A stretch of 59,639 nt of DNA. It comes from Christensenella sp. UBA4636. GTDB lineage: Bacteria > Bacillota > Clostridia > Christensenellales > Borkfalkiaceae. The stretch is taken from the NCBI GenBank assembly GCA_002405915.1, contig DHMS01000043.1, positions 1 through 59,639 of the forward strand. The letters run 5' to 3'. Both the position numbers and the translations under genes were made by a program. Of the stretch, positions 32,615 to 40,889 are shown one piece after another. Within the stretch, counting starts at the first letter, position 1. The number at the start of each line of letters is the position of its first letter. A model generated the notes under the pieces. That model saw only the letters and a program-made list of their open reading frames with translations. It had not been told where the DNA came from and ran no database searches.

Positions 32615-32959
32615 ATGGAAGGTATTATCGAACAGATTAACAAAGAAAATCTGAAAGCCGAAATCCCTCAATACAATGTAGGCGATACCGTAAGGGTATA
32701 CGTAAAGGTTATTGAAGGAACCAAAGAAAGATTACAGGCTTTCGAAGGCGTCGTCATCGCTAAACGCCACGGCGGTATCAGCGAAACCTTTACCGTAAGG
32801 CGTTTGTCTTTCGGTATCGGCGTGGAAAGAACGTTCCCCGTTCACTCCCCGAAGATTGACAGAATCGAAGTTATCAAGAAAGGTAAAGTCAGAAGAGCGA
32901 AACTGTACTACTTAAGAGGTCGTACGGGCAAAGCCGCCAAGGTTAAAGAAGTTCTTTGA
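32615..32959 (+). CDS. rplS: Ribosomal protein bL19
   Basis: 114 residues, full length. Characteristic pattern: PQYNVGDTVRVYVKVIEGTKERLQAFEGVVIAKR, then ETFTVRRLSFGIGVERTFPVHSP and a final KVRRAKLYYLRGRTGKAAKVKE. bL19 sits at the 30S-50S interface. Here it is a single-gene transcript with its own strong promoter and terminator; the usual partners rpsP, rimM and trmD are not next to it. The ATG at 32615 has GGAGG 9 nt upstream. Confidence 0.98.
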   Translation: MEGIIEQINKENLKAEIPQYNVGDTVRVYVKVIEGTKERLQAFEGVVIAKRHGGISETFTVRRLSFGIGVERTFPVHSPKIDRIEVIKKGKVRRAKLYYLRGRTGKAAKVKEVL

Positions 32960-33010
32960 TTTTAGCTTAAGTAATTTTAACTTAGGTCGTCAAAAGTAAA
33001 AAGGCAATTC

Positions 33011-33041
33011 AAAAAGTCGCTCGTGAGCCGGGCGGCTTTTT
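33011..33041 (+). terminator. Terminator of rplS
   Basis: AAAAAGTCGC pairs with GCGGCTTTTT (one G-U pair). Confidence 0.8.
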
Positions 33042-33049
33042 CTCTGCAA

Positions 33050-33091
33050 AAAAAACAATCCCGGCGAGAAAATCGAGGGATTGTTTTTTTT
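33050..33091 (-). terminator. Terminator between convergent units
   Basis: AAAAAACAATCCC and GGGATTGTTTTTT arms, usable on both strands. On the minus strand it ends the TSCPD/DUF4364 operon. Confidence 0.75.
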
Positions 33092-33109
33092 GTTAGACTG
33101 TTTTTAGCT

Positions 33110-33397
33110 TTAATACTTTTTTGGCGGGGTTATGCCGTTGGCTTCGTCTTCCTTCTTCTTTTTGTATTCGATGAGGGCGCAGGCGAGCTGGTCGGGGCAA
33201 GAGGTGTTGCCTTTGCAGCGAATACCTTTTAAGAGGGTGATAACTTCGTCGATGTCGCGGTTCTCTACGAGTTTCGCGATGCCTTGAAGATTGCCGAGGC
33301 AGCCGTTGATGAACTTTACGTTGTGGATTTTGTTGTTTTCGTCGATATCGAACAATATCTGGCGAGAGCAAGTTCCTTTCGTTGTGTAAGTCTGCAT
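33110..33397 (-). CDS. TSCPD domain protein (TIGR03905 family)
   Basis: 95 residues. It matches the short Firmicutes TIGR03905/TSCPD family: TCSRQILFDID, VKFINGCLGNLQGIAKLVE, and IRCKGNTSCPDQLACAL, where the TSCPD motif gives the name. The family resembles the C-terminal segment of B12-dependent ribonucleotide reductases; a metal- or nucleotide-related role is assumed but not established. It lies 14 bp downstream of the DUF4364 gene and shares its promoter. Confidence 0.88.
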   Translation of the reverse strand: MQTYTTKGTCSRQILFDIDENNKIHNVKFINGCLGNLQGIAKLVENRDIDEVITLLKGIRCKGNTSCPDQLACALIEYKKKKEDEANGITPPKKY

Positions 33398-33411
33398 AAT
33401 TTTTAACTCCT

Positions 33412-33936
33412 TTAGTCAACAAGATTTTCGTAAACGGCAGAATATACCGTTTCCGCTTTGTCTTCCCACTTTCTGTATATATTTTTGGCTATCTGACGGC
33501 TCGGAACAACAAGTTTGAGTTCGAACTGAGAGCCTATGGGTTCCAAGATTTTCAAAAAGACGGTGTAAGTGCCGTCCTTATTCATGTAGTAGTCGGCTAT
33601 GTATTCCTGCTTGCGCTTGTAAGCGTTTCTGTTCTGTTTGACGAAGTAGGAAATCTCTTCGCGAACGGAAGTAGGAATACGCACGAAGAAGTCCGCAAGG
33701 CAAACTCTTCCGCTCGGCGTGATGGCATAGAGCGAGGGGGAGGACGAATCGAGTTCGTAAATGAAATCGTTCTCCTGTAACTGAGCAAGCGTAGGCGCGC
33801 AGTCCATAAAGCTCAGCCAATTGTTAGCCTGACAGCACATGTTTTCAATCGTAGCTTTCGAAAGAGGCACTTCCATCTTATCGAAGACGAACAATAATAT
33901 TAACTTGTTCAACAGATTGTCGCCTTTAACGGGCAT
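33412..33936 (-). CDS. DUF4364 family protein
   Basis: 174 residues. It begins DNLLNKLILLFVFDKMEVPLSKATIENMCC, the usual start of DUF4364 proteins of Clostridia. The N-terminal 75 residues look like a winged helix (LQENDFIYELDSSSPSLYAITPSGR), and the C-terminal half is an alpha/beta domain with KILEPIGSQFELKLVVPS. A DNA-binding or regulatory role is plausible; none has been shown that I know of. The first gene of a two-gene operon with the TSCPD protein. Confidence 0.85.
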   Translation of the reverse strand: MPVKGDNLLNKLILLFVFDKMEVPLSKATIENMCCQANNWLSFMDCAPTLAQLQENDFIYELDSSSPSLYAITPSGRVCLADFFVRIPTSVREEISYFVKQNRNAYKRKQEYIADYYMNKDGTYTVFLKILEPIGSQFELKLVVPSRQIAKNIYRKWEDKAETVYSAVYENLVD

Positions 33937-33991
33937 TGCTTCTCTCTCCGTAAAAACCTATATTCTTCGCCCTTAAAAGGTGAGTGCCTCT

Positions 33992-34021
33992 ATTATACAT
34001 AAATTTATAGTAAAAAGTCAA
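33992..34021 (-). promoter_or_regulatory. Promoter of the DUF4364-TSCPD operon
   Basis: Minus strand: TTGACT (34016-34021), 18 bp, TATAAT (33992-33997). Confidence 0.7.
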
Positions 34022-34040
34022 TAGTTTTTCGAAAATTAAA

Positions 34041-34069
34041 TTGTAAAGATTTAAAATTTGTGCTAAAAT
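34041..34069 (+). promoter_or_regulatory. Promoter of the 34091 gene
   Basis: TTGTAA (34041-34046), 17 bp, TAAAAT (34064-34069). It is divergent from the DUF4364 promoter. Confidence 0.65.
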
Positions 34070-34090
34070 ATTTGCAAAGAGGTAAAAAAG

Positions 34091-34828
34091 ATGAACGATA
34101 AACAATCAATCGAAGCGTTTTCGAGAGCTTTCGACGAGCTTAGCAACACAACGTACCTGCTTGCGGAGAAAAAAATAGCCGCCGTTTTAAAGGCGATAGC
34201 CGTTTCCGATATTCTCATGGAACTTTTCGCGTTCTGCACTAAGGACTTCGACTACGACAGAGAAAAGAAGAACTACTTCGTGAAAGGCGACAACATTGAC
34301 GGCAAGTATCTTCTCCCGCCCGACAGCCGCACGATAATAGCTTTGTCCTTTACGCTACTTTATAGGATAGACGTAAAAGAGGAAGAATTTTTCCGCGTGC
34401 TTTCCGATTACTTTTGCCAAGGGGATTTAAACCTTGCCTTTAAAAGATTTTCGGCGGAATTTTTAAAGCCGTTCAAGGTGGAAGTTTTAAGCGCGGTCGG
34501 CGCGATGATTTCGGGAGTTACCGACGAGCCGAGAGTGGTTGCAAAACGCCCCGCGGAAAAACCCGCGATTAGCTTTTCGGACGCCGCGCTCATAAAGGAC
34601 TTACTCAAAAAGAGTAAAGGCATAATTTTGCAGTATAAGATAGAGCCGGAGTTAAAAGCCGACCTTATGGCTTTGTACGACAACTTCGACCAAGCCCTTT
34701 TCGAGTCCGACCCGGACAGAATAAAGGTGGCGTTTTTGGGCTACAAATATTCGACTTTGTATCATAGAAAGCTTGACGTTTCCGTCAATAAAATAGAAGA
34801 TATCTTAAAATCTTGCGGGGTATTGTAA
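34091..34828 (+). CDS. Hypothetical protein, mostly helical
   Basis: 245 residues. No signal peptide or membrane segment, so cytoplasmic. The sequence is predominantly alpha-helical with charged surface patches. A low-complexity linker (RVVAKRPAEKPAI, about residues 149-161) separates an N-terminal part of about 145 residues from a C-terminal helical part ending KIEDILKSCGVL. I do not recognise the family and see no catalytic motif. Its stop codon overlaps the start of the NUDIX gene (TAATG), so the two are translationally coupled. A link to nucleotide metabolism is possible only by context. Confidence 0.7.
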   Translation: MNDKQSIEAFSRAFDELSNTTYLLAEKKIAAVLKAIAVSDILMELFAFCTKDFDYDREKKNYFVKGDNIDGKYLLPPDSRTIIALSFTLLYRIDVKEEEFFRVLSDYFCQGDLNLAFKRFSAEFLKPFKVEVLSAVGAMISGVTDEPRVVAKRPAEKPAISFSDAALIKDLLKKSKGIILQYKIEPELKADLMALYDNFDQALFESDPDRIKVAFLGYKYSTLYHRKLDVSVNKIEDILKSCGVL

Positions 34829-35364
34829 TGAACACGGAAGAAAAGATAATTCAAAGCGAAACGCTTTACGCGGGCAAGGTTTTTACCGTAAAAAAATACG
34901 CCGTCACGCTGCCCGACGGCAGAACGGCGTTTAGGGAAGAAGTCGAACATCACGGCGGCGCGGGCATACTTGCCGAAGAAAATGGCGAAGTGTACCTTGT
35001 TAAACAATTTCGGCTCTCCGTAGGCAAAGAAATTTTGGAAATCCCCGCGGGCAAGCTCGAAAAGGGCGAAGACCCGCTCGTTTGCGCAAAGAGAGAGCTT
35101 AGCGAAGAAACGGGGCTTACCGCGAAAAAGTGGACGAAGATTTGCGCCGCTTCGCCGTCGCCCGGGTACACTAACGAGATAATACATATTTACCGCGCCG
35201 AAGATTTTTCTTTCGGAAAAACGCATTTTGACGACGACGAGTTTTTAAACGTCGTGAAAATTCCCGTCGAAAAGGCTTTTAAAATGATTGAAAGCGGCGA
35301 AATTTTCGATGCGAAAACGGTAATCGCGTTACTTTACTTGAAAACGATATACAAAAAATCTTGA
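34828..35364 (+). CDS. NUDIX hydrolase, ADP-ribose pyrophosphatase-like
   Basis: 178 residues from the ATG at 34828. The in-frame TTG at 34813 is inside the previous gene and GGGG stands just before 34828. The Nudix box is complete: GKLEKGEDPLVCAKRELSEETGL (GX5EX7REUXEEXGU). The opening part (ETLYAGKVFTVKKYAVTLPDGR) and FSPGYTNEIIHIY-type C-terminal pattern (SPSPGYTNEIIHIYRAEDF) are those of ADP-ribose pyrophosphatases, which cleave ADP-ribose to AMP and ribose 5-phosphate. The 3' end overlaps the convergent DUF1294 gene by 31 bp. Confidence 0.92.
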   Translation: MNTEEKIIQSETLYAGKVFTVKKYAVTLPDGRTAFREEVEHHGGAGILAEENGEVYLVKQFRLSVGKEILEIPAGKLEKGEDPLVCAKRELSEETGLTAKKWTKICAASPSPGYTNEIIHIYRAEDFSFGKTHFDDDEFLNVVKIPVEKAFKMIESGEIFDAKTVIALLYLKTIYKKS

Positions 35365-35684
35365 ATCGCTTTTGCGGCTTCCGCGGGCATAGGTATAAAG
35401 AAGTTGGAAACGAACAAATAAATGGCGACGAAAACGTTGAACAAAAGGAAAATTGGCGTAAAGACCATTAAAAGCAAACTGTCTAACCGATAGCGGAAAA
35501 CGAGCAAGGAGATATACACGCCCGCCGAGCCGCCGAGAAGCGACGTTAAAACTATTTTCCCGTCCTTTACCGTTTGCTTTTCGTTCATGTCCTCGTCGTC
35601 GCGTTGCTTTTTTACGAGCAGAAACGAATAAAAGTTTATAGCCGCAAAATACACGGCGACGGCTATTCTCAAAAAGATAATCAT
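35334..35684 (-). CDS. DUF1294 family membrane protein
   Basis: About 116 residues from the ATG at 35684. A longer TTG-initiated reading from 35762 adds 26 basic residues that do not fit a membrane start. There are three hydrophobic segments: MIIFLRIAVAVYFAAINFYSFLL, IVLTSLLGGSAGVYISLLV, and LLLMVFTPIFLLFNVFVAIYLF. The LLGGSAG pattern in the second span is the family mark of DUF1294. The charged loop KKQRDDEDMNEKQTVKDGK lies between spans one and two. Function unknown. No clear ribosome binding site is seen, so the start is uncertain. Confidence 0.7.
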   Translation of the reverse strand: MIIFLRIAVAVYFAAINFYSFLLVKKQRDDEDMNEKQTVKDGKIVLTSLLGGSAGVYISLLVFRYRLDSLLLMVFTPIFLLFNVFVAIYLFVSNFFIPMPAEAAKAIQDFLYIVFK

Positions 35685-35799
35685 ACGACTATTATTGCCG
35701 AAAAGGGTGCTTTTTAACAATGAGCGCGTAAAAATTCGGCTTTTCTGCGTTATTTTAAGCAAATTCGGCGTAAATATCTCAAAATACCGCTAAAATACC

Positions 35800-35828
35800 T
35801 TTTCAAAATAAAAGCTTTGTGGTACAAT
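35800..35828 (+). promoter_or_regulatory. Promoter of nrdR
   Basis: TTTTCA (35800-35805), 17 bp, TACAAT (35823-35828). Confidence 0.55.
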
Positions 35829-35900
35829 ATTTTAAATAGTAATACAGAACAACAACCTAAGACAAGATTTTTACTAAAACACAAGACAAAGAGGTATAAT

Positions 35901-36374
35901 ATGAAATGTATGTACTGCGGGTGCAAGGAGAGTAAGGTTATCGACTCGCGCGCTTCCGAGGACGGCGAAACTATACGCCGCCGCAGAGAGTGCGTGGCGT
36001 GCGGAAAACGCTTTACCACTTACGAAACTGTTGAAACTACGCCCGTACTCGTTATAAAAGCCAACGGCACGCGCCAGGCGTTCGACATAAGCAAGATAAA
36101 AAGCGGCATTATAAAGGCATGCGAAAAACGCCCCGTGCCGATGTATAAAATAGACAGGCTTTGCGAAGACATTCAAAAGCAAGTCTATAACACTATGGAC
36201 CAGGAAATAACTTCAAAGCAGATAGGCGAAATGGTTATGAACGGGCTTATGGACCTCGATGAAGTCGCTTACGTCCGCTTCGCTTCCGTGTATCGCTCGT
36301 TTAAAGATATTTCGACTTTTATGCGCGAACTTGAAAAAATCGCGTGCAAAGACCAAGGAGAAGAAAACTCATGA
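35901..36374 (+). CDS. nrdR: Transcriptional repressor NrdR
   Basis: 157 residues from the ATG at 35901 (AAAGAGG upstream; I reject the longer frame from 35817). The N-terminal zinc ribbon is MYCGCKESKVIDSR ... CVACGKRFTTYE. It is followed by the ATP-cone (VIKANGTRQAFDISKIKSGIIKAC) and RFASVYRSFKDISTFMREL. NrdR senses ATP/dATP and represses ribonucleotide reductase genes. The first zinc pair reads CMYCGC, slightly different from the common MxCPxC. No nrd gene is in the window. The stop overlaps the start of the lipoprotein gene (ATGA). Confidence 0.96.
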   Translation: MKCMYCGCKESKVIDSRASEDGETIRRRRECVACGKRFTTYETVETTPVLVIKANGTRQAFDISKIKSGIIKACEKRPVPMYKIDRLCEDIQKQVYNTMDQEITSKQIGEMVMNGLMDLDEVAYVRFASVYRSFKDISTFMRELEKIACKDQGEENS

Positions 36375-37207
36375 AAAAATTATTGACTTTATTATCGGTA
36401 ATCGCGCTTGCCGCGGTTTTAACTCTCACGGGTTGCTCCGTGTCCTCTCTCGGGCTTGGCAGCTCGTACAACGTTTACAAGGAAACCGCGGGCGACGAAA
36501 CGCTCGTCAATTACGCCGTCGTTTCGCTTGAAAAGGATAACCCTTTAAAGGAAGTTTGGCTGATTATCTCGGGCGTCGAAGCGGATACTTCTTCTGTCGG
36601 CGTTTACTTTGCTTCGAGCGAATCGGGCTTTACGAAAAGCTACGGCAGCGTGCAGAGGATAGAAAGGAGTTTTCTTTCTAAGTCCGGCAACGTCGTTAAA
36701 GTTCCCGTCGATTCGTCTTGCAAGTCGCGTTCGTATTTGCAAATCACGGTGAGCGACACGATGAAAATAAGCGAAATTTTCGTTGTCGACGAAAAGGATA
36801 AACAAGTTACGGCAACCTTAGTTAAAGCGGGCGTGAGAACGGCAAGCGACGGGCTTTTGTCCGATACCGACGCAAACGTAAAATCTAAGGAAGAGCTTGA
36901 AAAGAGCGGCGAAAAGAACACCGCGCTTTGCCTCGTCGACGAACAGAACAAGTTCAACCTCGATAAGCTCAATTCGTCTTATAATAAAGCGTTGGAAGCC
37001 ACTGCCGACAGTTCTTCGTCCGAGGGTGAGAAATCCTCTTCTTCGAAAGGTACTTCGTCCTCGTCGAGCGGCTCCTCGTCGAGCAGCTCTTCGAGTTCCT
37101 CTTCGAGTTCTTCAAGCTCCGCGGGCAATTCCTCTTCGAGTTCCTCTTCTAACTCTTCGTCCAAAGGCGTAGATTTGCCGAGCGTTCCCGTAAGCGGAAA
37201 AAACTAA
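36371..37207 (+). CDS. Lipoprotein with polyserine tail
   Basis: 278 residues. The start at 36371 overlaps nrdR by 4 bp and has AAGGAG upstream. The signal peptide KKLLTLLSVIALAAVLTLTGC has a LTGC lipobox. A beta-rich domain (about 30-170) contains the segment SYLQITVSDTMKISEIFVVDE, which resembles the discoidin-like end strand of some carbohydrate-binding modules; this is a weak resemblance. From about residue 215 it is dominated by serine (SSSSEGEKSSSSKGTSSSS and further runs) up to GVDLPSVPVSGKN. The Ser tail is encoded by mixed codons (TCG, TCC, TCT, AGC, AGT), so it is selected at protein level. Likely a flexible surface spacer or a glycosylation region. Confidence 0.75.
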   Translation: MKKLLTLLSVIALAAVLTLTGCSVSSLGLGSSYNVYKETAGDETLVNYAVVSLEKDNPLKEVWLIISGVEADTSSVGVYFASSESGFTKSYGSVQRIERSFLSKSGNVVKVPVDSSCKSRSYLQITVSDTMKISEIFVVDEKDKQVTATLVKAGVRTASDGLLSDTDANVKSKEELEKSGEKNTALCLVDEQNKFNLDKLNSSYNKALEATADSSSSEGEKSSSSKGTSSSSSGSSSSSSSSSSSSSSSSAGNSSSSSSSNSSSKGVDLPSVPVSGKN

Positions 37208-37222
37208 AAACAAAATTAATCG

Positions 37223-37248
37223 AAAGCCGCCTTTAAAGCGGCTTTTTT
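37223..37248 (+). terminator. Terminator of the nrdR operon
   Basis: AAAGCCGC (37223-37230), loop, GCGGCTTT (37238-37245) and T-run. Confidence 0.85.
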
Positions 37249-37284
37249 AACGCCTAAAAACTTTGAAAATTTTGTCGAAAGCTT

Positions 37285-37314
37285 GCGCCGATTTTCGTCG
37301 GCGTTCTTTTTTTG
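37285..37314 (+). terminator. Second hairpin with T-run
   Basis: CGCCGA (37286-37291) pairs with TCGGCG (37298-37303), followed by TTCT7. It may back up the first terminator. Confidence 0.6.
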
Positions 37315-37362
37315 CTTTAAGTAAAATATACTTTCATGTAAAACAATAAAGGCGGTGGAAGT

Positions 37363-39948
37363 GTGCATACAAAGAACAAAAAAGAAATATTGCGCGCATA
37401 TTCGACGGACGAGAACGCGGGGCTTACGTCGGCTAAGGTTTTGTTAAACGCGCGCTACGGCAAAAACGTTATAAAAAAGCCCAAAGAAACAAGCGTTTTC
37501 AAAAAGGTTTTGTCCGCGCTTTTAGAGCCGATGATGCTAATTCTCGTGTTTGCGCTTATGCTCACGGCGGGAGTGAATATAGGCAAGTTTTTGAAAACGG
37601 GCGACGGTGATTTTTACGAGTGCATAGGCATACTTTTGGCTATTTCCGTTTCGGTTGCCGTCACCGTGATAATGGAAGATAAATCTAAAAAAGCTCTTGA
37701 ATTTTTGACCCTTGCGGGCGGCGGAAAAGCAACCGTTATCCGCGACGGCAAAAAGCGAAAAATCGCGGCGGAAGAAATAGTAGTCGGCGATATCGTGTGC
37801 TTGGAAGCGGGCGACAAGGTTTACGCCGACGGCAGAATTATTTACGCCGAGGATTTAAGGACGGACGAATCTATTTTGACGGGCGAAAGCAAAACCGTGA
37901 AAAAGGACCCCGACAAAATTTTAAGGAGCAACGCGCCGCTTGCCGAAAGGGTGAATTGTGCGTACTCCGGCACGTTCGTGACCGCGGGGCGGGGCGTTAT
38001 GGTTGTCGCCGCCGTGGGCGATAAAACGGAAACGGGGCTTATCGCCAAAGAATCTAACGCCGAAAAAAACGTTTCCGCGCCGCTCAACGCAAAGCTTTCC
38101 CGCCTCGGAAAAACGGTGTCGATATTCGGCGGCGTAGCTTCCGCCGCGGTGTTTGTTTTAAGTCTTATTCGCCTTGCCGCTTCGTCGAATTTTACTTTCG
38201 ACGGCGTGACGGAAGCCTTTATTCAGTCGGTCCTATTGATAGTCGCCGCCGTTCCCGAGGGGTTGCCCGCAACGGTCGCGATATCGCTAACGTTAAACGT
38301 TGTCCGCCTTGCAAAGTCCAACGCGCTCATAAAAAAGCTCGTCGCGGCGGAAACTATAGGCGGCGTGAGCCTTGTTTGCTCGGACAAAACGGGAACGCTC
38401 ACCGCAAACGATATGGTTTTGGAAGGTTTTTACGACGAAAAAGGCAAACGCGTTTCGCCCGATAGATACGCTATAGAAAACTTTGCTTTGAACACCACCG
38501 CGACGGTGGACGGCGACAAAAAGATAGGTTCCGCAACCGAGCTTGCGCTCGTTTCTTCTCTTGAAAAATTCGGCGCGGACTACAAAAAGTTCCGCGCTTC
38601 AAAGCCCGTAGCTTCTCGCGTTCCGTTTTCTTCCGACAAAAAGTACATGACTACGACCGTTAAGCACGGCAACGACGAAATAACATACCTAAAAGGTTCG
38701 CCCGAAGCGGTTAGCAAAATCGTGGGCGAAAGCGGATTTTTGACCGACGTTTCCTACGCCGAGCGGCGGGGAATGCGCGTGCTTGCGTTCGCTCACAAGG
38801 AAAAGGGAAAATGGTTTTACGACGGGTTTGCCGCCATTTGCGACGATTTGCGCCCGGACGCGAAAGAAGCCGTGGAAACGTGCCTTAAAGCGGGTGTAAA
38901 GGTTAAAATTCTGACGGGCGACAGCAAGGAAACGGCGGCTTTTATCGCCGAAAAACTTTCGCTTAAAGGTCGGGTGGCGGAAAACGCCGAAATAGAAGCG
39001 ATGAGCGACGATATGCTCGCCGCGTTCTTAAAAAACGTTTCCGTCGTAGCGCGAAGCACGCCGAAAACTAAGTTAAGAATAGTCGAAGCCTTGCAGAAAA
39101 ACGGCGAAGTTGTAGCCGTGACGGGCGACGGGGTGAACGACGCGCCCGCAATCCGCCATTCGGATATCGGCATAGCTATGGGTAGCGGTTCGGACGTAAC
39201 AAAGGAAGCCGCCGACCTAATCCTCCTTGACGACAAATTTTCGACGATAGTAAAAGCCGTAGCGTTCGGGCGGGGCGTTTTCGGGAATTTCCGCCGCTTT
39301 ATCTCCTTTCAGTTAACCGTCAATTTAGCTTCTATGAGCATAATAGTCGCAAGCCTTTTAACGGGGCTTGACTGCCCGTTTACTTCAACGAGCCTACTAT
39401 GGCTCAACGTAATAATGGACGGTCCGCTTGCGCTCTCTTTGGGCGTGGAAGATAGAAAAACCGAGCTTGAAAAGACTAAGCCCGTCCGCCGCGACGAGGA
39501 CGTTTTAACGCCGTTTATGATGGCAAGAATAGGGCTTACTTCGGTGTTTATGTGCGCGGTTACGACATGCCAACAACTTTTCAATTTCCTTGGGGCGAAC
39601 ATAAACGCGCAACCGACCGTTGTACTTTCCGTGTTCGTGTTCATCCAACTTTTCAACGCGATAAACTGCGCCGCGGGAGGAAGCGAAAGTTCAATAAAAC
39701 GCTTTTTCGGCAATAAACTGCTCGTTATAATGCTGTTCGTAACCCTTTCGGTACATATTCTCGTTTGTCAGTTTATCCCGTCGTTTTTCGGCACGGTACC
39801 GCTCGAGCCTTTGCTGTGGCTTAAAATCTTTGCCGTATGCTCGTCCGTGCTTGTCGTTTCGGAATTATTTAAGCTTGCGTTCGCGCTTATAAAGAAAAAA
39901 GCAAAGAATAAAAGAATTTTTATGACTAAAAGAAGGAGCGTTACGTAA
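37363..39948 (+). CDS. Calcium-type cation-transporting P-type ATPase
   Basis: 861 residues, a P2-type ATPase. The GTG at 37363 is chosen because the reading opens with the usual cytoplasmic segment and GGTGGA lies just upstream. Order: two N-terminal membrane helices, actuator domain with TGES (ESILTGESKTV), M4 motif VPEGLP characteristic of Ca2+/Mn2+ pumps, phosphorylation site CSDKTGTLT (Asp341), nucleotide-binding KGSPE, hinge TGDGVNDAPAIRHSDIGIAMG, and four to six C-terminal helices (NVIMDGPLALSLG). It exports Ca2+ or another divalent cation using ATP. The C-terminal tail is very basic (KKKAKNKRIFMTKRRS). It may share a transcript with the ytxC-like gene 6 bp downstream. Confidence 0.93.
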   Translation: MHTKNKKEILRAYSTDENAGLTSAKVLLNARYGKNVIKKPKETSVFKKVLSALLEPMMLILVFALMLTAGVNIGKFLKTGDGDFYECIGILLAISVSVAVTVIMEDKSKKALEFLTLAGGGKATVIRDGKKRKIAAEEIVVGDIVCLEAGDKVYADGRIIYAEDLRTDESILTGESKTVKKDPDKILRSNAPLAERVNCAYSGTFVTAGRGVMVVAAVGDKTETGLIAKESNAEKNVSAPLNAKLSRLGKTVSIFGGVASAAVFVLSLIRLAASSNFTFDGVTEAFIQSVLLIVAAVPEGLPATVAISLTLNVVRLAKSNALIKKLVAAETIGGVSLVCSDKTGTLTANDMVLEGFYDEKGKRVSPDRYAIENFALNTTATVDGDKKIGSATELALVSSLEKFGADYKKFRASKPVASRVPFSSDKKYMTTTVKHGNDEITYLKGSPEAVSKIVGESGFLTDVSYAERRGMRVLAFAHKEKGKWFYDGFAAICDDLRPDAKEAVETCLKAGVKVKILTGDSKETAAFIAEKLSLKGRVAENAEIEAMSDDMLAAFLKNVSVVARSTPKTKLRIVEALQKNGEVVAVTGDGVNDAPAIRHSDIGIAMGSGSDVTKEAADLILLDDKFSTIVKAVAFGRGVFGNFRRFISFQLTVNLASMSIIVASLLTGLDCPFTSTSLLWLNVIMDGPLALSLGVEDRKTELEKTKPVRRDEDVLTPFMMARIGLTSVFMCAVTTCQQLFNFLGANINAQPTVVLSVFVFIQLFNAINCAAGGSESSIKRFFGNKLLVIMLFVTLSVHILVCQFIPSFFGTVPLEPLLWLKIFAVCSSVLVVSELFKLAFALIKKKAKNKRIFMTKRRSVT

Positions 39949-39954
39949 ACTAAT

Positions 39955-40680
39955 ATGGAAATGAAACTTACCGTAAGCGACTCTTTTTTCAGAGCAAAAT
40001 ATATCGAATATATAAAAGACAGTCTTTCGGGGATTGTGAAAGGATTGGGCGGCGCAGCTGAGATGACCGAGCGCGACGAACGCGCCGAACTTGTCGTAAC
40101 CCTTAGCGAGGACTGCGCGCCATACTTCCGTTCTTCCTTGGAAGAAAAGATAGGCGAAGTTATAGCCGTCGGGTATAAGCACGAATATTTCGAAAAGTAC
40201 GTCCGCGTGTCGGGCTTAAACGACGAGGAATATTCGTTGCTGCTTGCCGCGCTTATCGCCGCGGATTTTACGGAAGATTGCTCTTACGCCGCTTCAAAAA
40301 CGGTTGGCGACCCGTATACGATAGACGGCTCGTTCAACTTTACGCTTAAACCGCTTGCCGAAAAGTGGGCGGAAGTAGTGGCGTGTCTGCCGCCCGTGTT
40401 CCGTCCCGGGCAACTCAAAGATTTTATATCTTATCTCGTGAGCGAAAGGAAAAGCCGCAAGGTTTACGTAGCGAAAGGCGGCGTGTACGACGAATGTTTT
40501 ACGAGGCTTAAACGCGTTAACCTGTGCGGCGATGGCGAAGAATTGAAAACCGTGAGAGAGGTTATACTCTCGGGCGCGGGAACGGTCGAACTCGACTTCA
40601 AGCCGCCCGAAAAAGACGAATTTTACCTTAAAGAATATTTCGGCGAAAAAATATTTTTCGGAAAGGGTTATTTTAATTGA
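39955..40680 (+). CDS. YtxC-like putative sporulation protein
   Basis: 241 residues. Its form and its place directly upstream of thrS match the YtxC family of endospore formers. Visible segments: the C-terminal half with LPPVFRPGQLKDFISYLVSERKSRKVYVA and the preceding SFNFTLKPLAEKWAEVVACL resemble the family core. The family has no known biochemical role. If correct, it suggests a lineage with spore-forming ancestry, though presence of one such gene does not prove sporulation. The thrS promoter overlaps its stop codon. The alternative is an unrelated hypothetical protein. Confidence 0.5.
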   Translation: MEMKLTVSDSFFRAKYIEYIKDSLSGIVKGLGGAAEMTERDERAELVVTLSEDCAPYFRSSLEEKIGEVIAVGYKHEYFEKYVRVSGLNDEEYSLLLAALIAADFTEDCSYAASKTVGDPYTIDGSFNFTLKPLAEKWAEVVACLPPVFRPGQLKDFISYLVSERKSRKVYVAKGGVYDECFTRLKRVNLCGDGEELKTVREVILSGAGTVELDFKPPEKDEFYLKEYFGEKIFFGKGYFN

Positions 40681-40704
40681 CAAAAAAAACTTTTGGACTA
40701 TAAT
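40677..40704 (+). promoter_or_regulatory. Promoter of the thrS leader transcript
   Basis: TTGACA (40677-40682, overlapping the preceding stop codon), 16 bp, TATAAT (40699-40704), both perfect hexamers. Transcription should start near 40711. Confidence 0.8.
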
Positions 40705-40713
40705 TATAAGAAG

Positions 40714-40846
40714 AAAATTTTGAAACAGGTTCAAAATTTTGCGCAGTTGCGCCCGCAAAGTTAAAACTTTGCGCTTCTTAACATATAATATGGCGAAGTT
40801 GTAAACCCTTGCAAGCAAGTTTCCAACTTCTAATATTATAATATGT
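40714..40846 (+). repeat. Series of perfect and near-perfect hairpins in the thrS leader
   Basis: Hairpin 1: AAAATTTTGAA (40714-40724), 5 nt, TTCAAAATTTT (40730-40740). Hairpin 2: GCGC-AGTT-GCGC (40741-40752). Hairpin 3: CGCAAAGTT (40754-40762) and AACTTTGCG (40765-40773). Hairpin 4: ACATAT...GAAGTTG (40781-40801) with CAACTTC...ATATGT (40824-40846). They lie between the start of the transcript and the T-box stem I. None has a plain T-run. Confidence 0.65.
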
Positions 40847-40889
40847 AAATACAAAAACAAAATATCTTTTTGCAAGACAAGTAACTTAG

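Noticed and set aside
36979..37164. Minus-strand Glu/Leu-rich frame
   Set aside because: It is the complement of the polyserine tract.
40754..40773. Terminator after the ytxC-like gene
   Set aside because: The palindrome is perfect but followed by CGCTTC rather than a T-run, and it lies inside the thrS transcript.
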